Below, in pieces: positions 57,756 through 64,000 of a DNA stretch of 64,000 nucleotides. A model generated the notes under the pieces. It worked only from the letters and a program-made list of their open reading frames with translations. It made no database searches and had not been told where the DNA came from. Position numbers and translations under genes: made by a program. The DNA is from Chloroflexota bacterium (lineage in GTDB: Bacteria; Chloroflexota; Dehalococcoidia; Tepidiformales; Tepidiformaceae): contig JAPPAK010000008.1 of assembly GCA_026705605.1 (NCBI GenBank), positions 166,725 through 230,724 of the forward strand. The letters are read 5' to 3'. Numbering within the stretch: the first letter of the stretch is position 1; each line of letters opens with the position of its first letter.

Positions 57756-59492
57756 CTACTGGTCGACGCGGCAGCTGACAATGTCGATCCCGTAGTACTT
57801 CCGGTGGTGTACCGACGAGGCGTAGTGGCGCAGGATGCGGACGGACAACTCCTGTTCGTCCTCCAGCGCCTGATCCTGGCCCAGATACGCCATGCGGTTC
57901 TCGATGTTCCCCTGGATGGCGTCGTCCGAGGCGACAACGATCTCAAGCTCGGCCGAGCCACGGTCGGGACGGATTGTGGCCACCAGCCTGCGCTTCCGTT
58001 CGGCGGGGCCCTCTTGCTCTTCCTCGAGCAGGCTCAAGATGGCCTCTTCTCCTACCAGGCGCAGCCGGTTCCCCCCCTCCTCGGTCCAGGAGTGCGTCTC
58101 GGCGAACTGGGAGAGAAACTCGTCGACCGCAGCCAGGGAAGACTGGGACAGTTCGGTCTGCAATTTCCTGGCGCGAAAACCGGATAGTTCCGTAACGAGG
58201 GTCATGAGTATGGCGGCGATACCGCCGATCACAATCGTATTGCCGATGAGATGACTGGTTGTTCCTTCGAACAGGGCGCTGAGCGATCCTGCGGATAACC
58301 CGAGGACCATGGCAACGCCGGTGATGGTCGCCTTCTTCTGGTCGACCTGGCCCGTAAAGACGGTCTTCGCACCCTCGATGAAGAGCATGCTGAAAATGAT
58401 GATGTAGGCCGCACTCACCACGGGGCTGGGAATGGCGACCAGTATCGCGAGGAACTTCGAAAAGAAGGCGACCACTATGGTCAAAATGCCCAGGTAGACC
58501 CCGACGCTCCGCGCGGCCACGCCCGTGAAGGCAATGTAGACCGCCGTGGCCGACCAGGGCGCGGCCACCGGCAGGGTTCCCAGCAGTCCCGAGAGGAGGG
58601 TGCCGGCTCCGTACACGTTCAAGCCTCCCTGCACCGTCCGGAAGTCGACGGCGGATTGAGCCCGGTAGGAAGCCCGGTAGATGACCGACAGATCCCCCAC
58701 TGCTTTCATGAAGGCGGTGAGATTCACGAAAACGAAGACAGGGAGCAGTGCCCAGAAGTCCGCGTTGAAGACGAGATCCCGCCCCGGCCACTCGAACGGG
58801 GGCAGGCTCACCCACCGGGCGTCCGCGACAATGTCAGCGTCGTAGAAGCCCAGGGGCGCAGCCACGATGAGGCCGACGACCACGGTGACCGTCAGAATCC
58901 ACATGCGCCAGACCGGCTTGTCCTGCAGGGATATCAGGACCCCGGCGGCCAGGGCGACCATTCCCGGAACCAGGAAGAGTACCGTCGACTCGCCTTCGGG
59001 CGGAGTGACTGCCCGGCTGATGATGAACGGCATGGCCGAAACGGCCACCAACATCACCACGATTCCGCTCACCGTCTGCGTGAAGATCCGGCGGAGGGAG
59101 GCGAGGCGCAGGGTCAGCACGGACTGAACCAGGGTGGAGACCACCACCAGGCTGGCCAGCAAGCCAGGTCCGCCGACGGAGAGCGCCAGGGCGCAAACCG
59201 CCAGGAACGGGACATTGAAGTTGGCGACAATGAGGCGGCCCGAACCCAACTGACGCAGTTTCAGGGTCTGCAGGATCATGCCGGCTCCGGTAACTGCCAG
59301 CACGGTAAATGTCACCCACGACAAATAGGCATCCGATTCGTCCGATGCCCGGACTACCAGCGATGCGAGCATGACGAGACTGATGGTGTTGGGTATGAAT
59401 ATTTGCAGTGCCGAAATTATGGCCCGGAATGGTGGGCACTTCTCATCCGGTTCGTAGTGAATTTCGGTTCGTCTTTGGGAGTTTTGAACCAT
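57756..59492 (-). CDS. NCS2-type transporter with C-terminal cytosolic domain (second copy)
   Basis: 578 residues. It starts IHYEPDEKCPPFRAIISALQIF, comparable to the HPRYEADEKPPLLSSL start of the first NCS2 gene, and has the same 12-14-helix core including LTAFMKAVGDLSVIYRASYR and LSGLLGTLPVAAPWSATAVYIAFTGVAARSVGVYLG. Residues ~445-578 are the extra cytosolic domain: NRLRLVGEEAILSLLEEEQE, RRLVATIRPDRGSAELEIVVASDD and ELSVRILRHYASSVHHRKYY...IVSCRV. Divergent from the Cache lipoprotein, with 108 bp between. Substrate likely a nucleobase-like anion. Confidence 0.85.
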   Translation of the reverse strand: MVQNSQRRTEIHYEPDEKCPPFRAIISALQIFIPNTISLVMLASLVVRASDESDAYLSWVTFTVLAVTGAGMILQTLKLRQLGSGRLIVANFNVPFLAVCALALSVGGPGLLASLVVVSTLVQSVLTLRLASLRRIFTQTVSGIVVMLVAVSAMPFIISRAVTPPEGESTVLFLVPGMVALAAGVLISLQDKPVWRMWILTVTVVVGLIVAAPLGFYDADIVADARWVSLPPFEWPGRDLVFNADFWALLPVFVFVNLTAFMKAVGDLSVIYRASYRAQSAVDFRTVQGGLNVYGAGTLLSGLLGTLPVAAPWSATAVYIAFTGVAARSVGVYLGILTIVVAFFSKFLAILVAIPSPVVSAAYIIIFSMLFIEGAKTVFTGQVDQKKATITGVAMVLGLSAGSLSALFEGTTSHLIGNTIVIGGIAAILMTLVTELSGFRARKLQTELSQSSLAAVDEFLSQFAETHSWTEEGGNRLRLVGEEAILSLLEEEQEGPAERKRRLVATIRPDRGSAELEIVVASDDAIQGNIENRMAYLGQDQALEDEQELSVRILRHYASSVHHRKYYGIDIVSCRVDQ

Positions 59493-59600
59493 CTAAGGTT
59501 GTACCTGGCTCCAAAGGCCCGCCCAAAAGTCGCCAATAGACACGGGTAGCACGGCCATGATACACATGTGCCAGCAGTACATTTGCTAAAGGACTACACG

Positions 59601-61490
59601 GTGCAAACTGAGCGCACGGGCCAACCGAAGGTAAGTGGGACAGGACTGAGATCACGGCGAGCGCCAGCGAGGATGACCCCGCTGTTCTTGCTGCTGCTGG
59701 TGGCTTCCATTGCAGCCCTTGCGGTTGCCTGTGGCGGCGATGATCCTGCCCCGGCGCCGGAGCCCACCGCCACCGAGGCCCCGGAGCCCACGGCTACTCC
59801 AACGCCGGAGCCGACACCTGTCGCCACCGAGGCCCCGGAGCCCACGGCTACCCCAACACCGGAGCCAACGCCCGCGGCCACCGAGGCCCCGGAGCCCACT
59901 CCCACCCCAGCGCCGGAGCCGACGCCGGAACCCGCTCCCCCGACCGATGACGACCTGACCCGAGCCTTTGTCGCAGGCGCCATTGCGTACTACCAGGAGA
60001 ACGGCCGGGACGCGACCGTCGAGTTCTACCGGTCCGAGGCGGGACTCGTGGACGGGCGAGCGCTCACCATAGTGGACACAGCTGATCATATCTTGCTGGT
60101 CCACCACGCTCTCCCCGCGCTACAGGGCCAATACGTTGGCCCGGACTCAGCATTTCCCGGCTTCGCAGAGTTGATAGGAATTGCGACCGAGGAAGGTTTC
60201 TGGGCGACGGCTCGGGGCGTAAACCCGGACACCAAGCAGGAAGAGCCACGGCGAATTCTCGCCGTCCTTCACGACGGCCTCGTGTTCGCGGCCAGCCATT
60301 CGGCCCTGGTGCAAGACGTTGCCGAATCGGTCAAGGAGTACGTGAGCCGGGCGGTAGCGAAGTACGACGCGGACGGCCTCGACGCCACAATCACCCACTA
60401 CAACAGCCGGGACAGCCTGGAGGGGCAGTTCTACCTGTTCCTCATCGGCGAGGACGACATCTACCTGGCTCATCCCATCTTCCCCCACCTCATCGGCACG
60501 GACATCAAGGACGTGGTTGGCTCCGACGGGCAGGAGCTGGGCAAGGAGATTGCCCAGGCCACCGGGGAGGGCGTGTGGGTGGAGTACCTGTGGCCCCATC
60601 CTGACTCCCGCAAGGAGCAGCAAAAGGTCACCTGGGCCATCCGCCACGATGGGCTGATCTTCGCCTCCGGCTACTACGCCGGCGAGCCCGAGACGGGACC
60701 CCCGGCATGGCGGGGCGCCGATCCAAGGGAATACACCATTCAGTACGTGCACGCGGCCATCGAGCGATACGAGCGTGACGGCCTGCAGTCCATGCTCAAC
60801 TACTACAACAGCGTCGCCAGCTTCGAGGGCGAGTGGTATCTCTTCGCCACCGACGCGAACGATATCTATCACGTCCACCCGCTCATCCCGGCACTCATCG
60901 GGACGGACATCAAGGACGTGGTCGGTTCCGACGGCTACGAACTGGGCAAGGCGCTGGCCGAGGCCACCGAGGAGGGGGTCTGGGTGGAGTACCTGTGGCC
61001 CCACCCCGTCACGTTGAAGGAAGTCCCCAAGGTTGGGTACGCCGTGCGTCGCGATGGCATGCTGTTTGCCTCCGGCTACTACGTGCGGATCGAAGACCCT
61101 GTGGGCCATACCAGGGCCTATGTGCAGCAGGCTATCGACTACTACGAGAGCAATGGGTTGGACGCCACGATCGCTCTCTATAGCAGCGAGGAGAGTCTTG
61201 ACGGTCAGTGGGGTCTCACCCTGGCGGACGAGAACGACATTCTGCTGGTCGCCCACATCGCCCCGCAGTTCATTGGTACGGACTTGAAGGCTCTCCCCAC
61301 TTCGGGAGACCGGAATCTCGGCCAGGAGCTTGCGTCAGCCACCGAGGATGGGGTCTGGGTAAGCAACATCTTCCCCAACGTCAGGTCTTCGGAGACCCTG
61401 TACGCGCATACCTGGGCCATCCGCCACGACGGGCTGCTCTTCATGTCGCGCTACTACGACGACCAGCCTGATGTTGCGGAGGCGCCCTGA
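59601..61490 (+). CDS. lipoprotein with four tandem Cache-like sensor modules
   Basis: 629 residues from GTG 59601 (AAAGGA 7 bp upstream); GTG 59568 is possible but has no ribosome site. Hydrophobic signal (about 27-43) with lipobox AVAC (C44), a Pro/Glu/Thr linker (48-115), then four repeats of ~120 residues at about 118-235, 241-360, 375-494 and 501-620. Each has a long helix (KEYVSRAVAKYDADGLDATI), a 'YNS-x-x-SLEGQ' turn, a strand 'Y-x-x-HP/AHI', IGTD(I/L)K, a TEEGVWVEY strand and a closing 'AIRHDGLLF' strand, the pattern of single-Cache (sCache_2) ligand-binding domains. No kinase, chemotaxis or cyclase output domain. Module 1 is the most divergent. Confidence 0.75.
   Translation: MQTERTGQPKVSGTGLRSRRAPARMTPLFLLLLVASIAALAVACGGDDPAPAPEPTATEAPEPTATPTPEPTPVATEAPEPTATPTPEPTPAATEAPEPTPTPAPEPTPEPAPPTDDDLTRAFVAGAIAYYQENGRDATVEFYRSEAGLVDGRALTIVDTADHILLVHHALPALQGQYVGPDSAFPGFAELIGIATEEGFWATARGVNPDTKQEEPRRILAVLHDGLVFAASHSALVQDVAESVKEYVSRAVAKYDADGLDATITHYNSRDSLEGQFYLFLIGEDDIYLAHPIFPHLIGTDIKDVVGSDGQELGKEIAQATGEGVWVEYLWPHPDSRKEQQKVTWAIRHDGLIFASGYYAGEPETGPPAWRGADPREYTIQYVHAAIERYERDGLQSMLNYYNSVASFEGEWYLFATDANDIYHVHPLIPALIGTDIKDVVGSDGYELGKALAEATEEGVWVEYLWPHPVTLKEVPKVGYAVRRDGMLFASGYYVRIEDPVGHTRAYVQQAIDYYESNGLDATIALYSSEESLDGQWGLTLADENDILLVAHIAPQFIGTDLKALPTSGDRNLGQELASATEDGVWVSNIFPNVRSSETLYAHTWAIRHDGLLFMSRYYDDQPDVAEAP
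59769..59930 (+). repeat. 54-bp tandem repeat encoding the Pro/Glu/Thr linker
   Basis: The string GCCACCGAGGCCCCGGAGCC recurs at 59769, 59823 and 59877, a strict 54-bp period; three units encode 18-residue 'ATEAPEPTxTPTPEPTP' blocks. Unit number could vary by slippage, changing the distance of the sensor modules from the membrane. Confidence 0.75.
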
Positions 61491-61542
61491 TCGGACCCCG
61501 GGCACACCCTCGCGTTCCTGACCACTCGAAGGTGTGCGACAA

Positions 61543-61567
61543 CGCCACCGCCGACTCGAAGGTGGCG
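61543..61567 (+). terminator. 7-bp hairpin after the Cache lipoprotein gene
   Basis: CGCCACC, loop of 11, GGTGGCG. A short direct repeat ACTCGAAGGTG also occurs twice across it (61523 and 61552 on). No T-run; weak terminator at best. Confidence 0.35.
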
Positions 61568-61661
61568 CTGCCTGCCGTCCGGTCAGGGACACCGAGCGCT
61601 CGCGCCCCCGCTTAGGATGGCCATGCGATAGCCAGGGGGCGGCGAGAGGTGAGCCGCGCAT

Positions 61662-63029
61662 ATGAGTAGCGAGCGGGTGGTCATTATCGGTGGCGGGTTC
61701 GCCGGGCTCAGCGCCGCCTACACGTTGATGAAGCGGGGCGTCACGCCCCTCCTGCTCGAGGCCGGAGATCGTGCCGGCGGACGCGGCAAGGGCGAGACCG
61801 TGGACGGGTTCTCCCTGGACATGGGCGCGTTCGTCTTCACCTCCACCTACGACACTGCCTTCCGCCTCTGCGAAGAGCTGGGGCTGCCGCTCGTGCCGTC
61901 CCAGATGAAGTTCGGCCACTACCGCAACGGGCGGTGGGTCACCACCACGCCCGAGCAGTCGGCCTGGAATATGGTCCGGCACCTGCGGACGGCCATCACC
62001 ATGGGCTTCCTCTCCCCCTCGGGCCTGCGGGCCGGTTCGCGGGTGATGCGGCAGATGTATCGCGAGGAGCCCTACATGAGCTTCGCCAGCGACAGTCCCC
62101 TCGCCGAGATCGACGACGATGAGAGCTTCGGCGACTACCTCAAGCGGCTCCGCGTACCCGAGAACCTGCAGGTCACGCTCAAGGGTCCCCTCGACATGAT
62201 CCTGGGCGACCCGGAGCCCGCGGGTCAGGCGCTGATGCGAGCGTACATCGGCGAAACGATGCTGAACGACGGCAGGGTGTCCATGCCCGAGCGAGGCATC
62301 GGCTCCCTGAGCGCAGCGCTCGCCACCCACTGCGCTGATGCGATTCGCGTTTCGACCCCCGTCAGGAGAGTCGTCGTCGATGATGGAATGGCGACCGGCG
62401 TCGTCGTAGACGGCGAGACCATCGAGGCGGACGTGGTCATCTGCGCCGTCCCCGGCACGAAGGTCCCGGACCTCGTCCCCGAGCTGCCGGACGAGACCCG
62501 CCACGCGCTTGGCACCGTCAGCTACTCAACCGGTTGCCGGGTCGTGATCGGCCTCGACCACCCCCCGCTCCCTCCCGGCTGGCACGGCGCCCTCTTCCCG
62601 GAGCACGACGACACCCCCCTCCTGCTGGACCGCTCCGTGTTCCTGCCCGCCTGCGCCCCTCCCGGCAAGAGCTTGCTGGACCTGCTCATCGGCCGCGACC
62701 GCGCGAAAGAGCTCATCCCCCTCCCCGACGAGGAGATCAAGCGCGAGCTGCTGGGCGCCGCTCGCCGGAAGGCGCCTCCCGGCTCCGCCCTCCCCGAGGA
62801 CGACGAGGGCCTGTTCTATCGCGTGTACCGCTGGGAAGACGCGCTCTGCATGGGGACGCCGGGGATGCTCGCCGCGCTGGCGAACGTCCCGGGGCAGCTT
62901 GCCGGGAGCATCGACAACCTGTTCCTGGCGGGCGACTACATGGGCATCCCGTCGGTCAACGGCGCCCTCTCCAGTGGCGAGAGGGCCGCAAGCCAGGCGG
63001 CAGACCTGCTGGCGTCCCGCGTCAACTAG
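61662..63029 (+). CDS. FAD-dependent amine-oxidase-like / phytoene-desaturase-like oxidoreductase
   Basis: 455 residues. N-terminal dinucleotide fold VVIIGGGFAGLSAAYTL, then LLLEAGDRAGGRGKGE (FAD ribityl and second Gly motif) and LDMGAFVFTS. The middle holds the substrate domain with DGRVSMPERGIGSLSAALATH; the C-terminus has IDNLFLAGDYMGIPSVNGALSSGERAA, the FAD-binding motif of amine oxidases, protoporphyrinogen oxidases and carotenoid desaturases. It resembles the bacterial NAD(P)/FAD protein of the carotenoid/protoporphyrinogen class. There is no membrane helix or signal. The substrate cannot be read off. Confidence 0.86.
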   Translation: MSSERVVIIGGGFAGLSAAYTLMKRGVTPLLLEAGDRAGGRGKGETVDGFSLDMGAFVFTSTYDTAFRLCEELGLPLVPSQMKFGHYRNGRWVTTTPEQSAWNMVRHLRTAITMGFLSPSGLRAGSRVMRQMYREEPYMSFASDSPLAEIDDDESFGDYLKRLRVPENLQVTLKGPLDMILGDPEPAGQALMRAYIGETMLNDGRVSMPERGIGSLSAALATHCADAIRVSTPVRRVVVDDGMATGVVVDGETIEADVVICAVPGTKVPDLVPELPDETRHALGTVSYSTGCRVVIGLDHPPLPPGWHGALFPEHDDTPLLLDRSVFLPACAPPGKSLLDLLIGRDRAKELIPLPDEEIKRELLGAARRKAPPGSALPEDDEGLFYRVYRWEDALCMGTPGMLAALANVPGQLAGSIDNLFLAGDYMGIPSVNGALSSGERAASQAADLLASRVN

Positions 63030-63094
63030 ACCCGAGCGGGCCTGATGAGCGGCTGGGGACCCATGCCCGCCTGGCCTGCGGCGTAGTCGTGCCC

Positions 63095-63110
63095 ACCCAC
63101 GAAGGTGGGT
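63095..63110 (+). terminator. 6-bp hairpin after the FAD oxidoreductase gene
   Basis: ACCCAC, loop GAAG, GTGGGT, 66 bp after the stop. Weak and without a T-run; the 63030-63278 gap holds nothing else I can identify. Confidence 0.3.
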
Positions 63111-63278
63111 AGCAGATACCCCACTGAGAGGAAGAAGCCACTCTGGTGGGCCTACACGTACTGTTCTGCCAACTCTCCGCTGGGCGGTGACGCTGCACGC
63201 TGAGTCCTCCGGAGGTGATAACGTGCCGCCGGATGCGTGTGGCGACCCCGTGGCGGGCGCACAAGAAGGACTCGAGAA

Positions 63279-64000
63279 TTGCTCACGATCGACTGTCAGG
63301 TTCACGCGTACGAACGCGACCGCCCCGAGCGACCCTGGGCCGGGACGCTCGTCGGCCCCTCCGAGGTGACCGGTGACGACATGGTCTCGGCGATGGATGC
63401 CCGTGGCGTCGACGGCGCGCTCCTGGTCTCCCCGCACAGCATGTACCGCTACGACGCGAGCTACGCGCTCGAAGTGCACGCCCGGCATCCCGGGCGCTTC
63501 GGCCTGATCAAGCCGATCGACCCGGAAGCCTCCGACATCGGCGACGAGGTTGCCCGCTGGGCGGCAACCCCTGGGGCCGTCGGGGCACGCATGATGTTGA
63601 CCTATATGGATTCCGACGTGACGGCCGATCACCCCGGGCTCAATCAGATCCTGGCCGCGGGAGCGGCGAACGACATTCCGATCAACGTGTTGTGCTGGCG
63701 GAAGCTCGATCTGATCAGGGAGCTCGCCCGGCGCCATCCCAACACCCGGGTCGTGATCGACCACCTGGGCCTCCCCCAGCCCTTCGAGCCACCGCTATTC
63801 GACCAACCGTTCGCCGACCTGCCCGCCGTCCTCGAACTGGCGGAACTCGACAACGTCGCCATCAAGGTGTCGGGGGCGTGCACGCTGTCGCGGGAATCGT
63901 TTCCCTACGACGACATCTGGGAGCCTCTGGGTCAGGTCTTCCGGGCATTCGGGTTCGAGCGGTGCATGTGGGGCACCGACTGGACCCGCGCGGTCGAGTT
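63279..64000 (+). CDS. amidohydrolase-2 family protein (5' part; runs off the window)
   Basis: The frame starts at TTG 63279 (AAGGA at 63266-63270, good spacing) and stays open to the window end, giving 240 codons. N-terminus LTIDCQVHAYERD, then VDGALLVSPHSMYRYDASYALE, DHLGLPQPF (conserved His) and FERCMWGTDWTR (catalytic Asp region). The family metal motif H-x-H reads Q-V-H here, so the first His is missing. Such proteins are found among lactonases and decarboxylases; with the altered motif it may be a metal-free or differently liganded lactonase. It follows the FAD oxidoreductase after 249 bp. The C-terminal part is missing only because the window ends. Confidence 0.75.
   Translation, partial: MLTIDCQVHAYERDRPERPWAGTLVGPSEVTGDDMVSAMDARGVDGALLVSPHSMYRYDASYALEVHARHPGRFGLIKPIDPEASDIGDEVARWAATPGAVGARMMLTYMDSDVTADHPGLNQILAAGAANDIPINVLCWRKLDLIRELARRHPNTRVVIDHLGLPQPFEPPLFDQPFADLPAVLELAELDNVAIKVSGACTLSRESFPYDDIWEPLGQVFRAFGFERCMWGTDWTRAVE

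Noticed and set aside
59769..59930. Regular 54-bp repeats that could suggest a CRISPR array
   Set aside because: Units are adjacent without unique spacers and keep the reading frame of a linker; not CRISPR. No other direct-repeat array was seen.

Overview
The window is about 64 kb of very GC-rich DNA from a bacterial chromosome. Gene density is high, many neighbours overlap by 4 bp (ATGA, GTGA or TTGA), and GTG and TTG starts are common. The best guess for the source is a member of the Chloroflexota, perhaps a Dehalococcoidia-like or Tepidiforma-like lineage. This rests on the mix of Thr/Pro-rich 'TPTPTP' lipoproteins, two luciferase-like (F420-type) oxidoreductases, a T-box leader on thrS and many catabolic oxidoreductases and amidohydrolases. 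It is an inference; there is no rRNA or other firm marker. I saw no insertion sequence, prophage or CRISPR array. Three tRNA genes are present: Arg-CCT, Glu-TTC and Val-GAC.

Layout. 1-3342: end of a phosphatase-like gene, then a purine operon purB - membrane protein - purC - purS in which every junction is a 4-bp overlap. 3480-11077: catabolic block with an SDR, two tandem ThuA-like paralogues, an epoxide hydrolase, a small membrane protein, a stand-alone molybdopterin oxidoreductase and a SnoaL-like protein. 11245-19436: LysM lipoprotein, tRNA-Arg, a luciferase-like/CoA-transferase operon, an amidohydrolase, then a long leftward run of ABC transporter, luciferase-like monooxygenase, NudC and DUF192. 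19532-26142: PutP-like symporter, VapBC-like toxin-antitoxin pair with a palindromic operator, SulP transporter + beta-carbonic anhydrase + NCS2 permease, and a 38-aa membrane peptide. 26285-31332: ERG4/ERG24-type sterol reductase homologue, a lower-GC OLD-like ATPase/TOPRIM gene (the clearest foreign gene), a lipoprotein and a P450. 31414-36836: N-acyl-D-amino-acid deacylase with a dipeptide ABC transporter that lacks its ATPases.

37353-41189 holds the most unusual unit: a leftward operon of a SnoaL-like protein, two paralogous four-helix diiron proteins, a small Cys-rich protein, a third ferritin-like protein and two 2x[4Fe-4S] ferredoxins. It has the parts of an oxygen-activating redox system (diiron sites plus electron carriers) but matches no named pathway that I recognise. 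41282-46897 has DUF3500, a ketopantoate-reductase-like protein, a serine hydrolase, an SDR translationally coupled to a PIN-domain protein, and an HSL-family esterase. 46894-49532: thrS behind a T-box leader, and a GIY-YIG protein with a membrane tail.

49859-57595: a CydDC-like ABC pair divergent from a four-gene Fe-siderophore/B12 ABC importer, with a tandem 16-bp repeat in the promoter region. 57756-61490: a second NCS2 permease with the same kind of C-terminal cytosolic domain as the first, divergent from a lipoprotein carrying four Cache-like sensor modules. The window ends with an FAD oxidoreductase and a truncated amidohydrolase.
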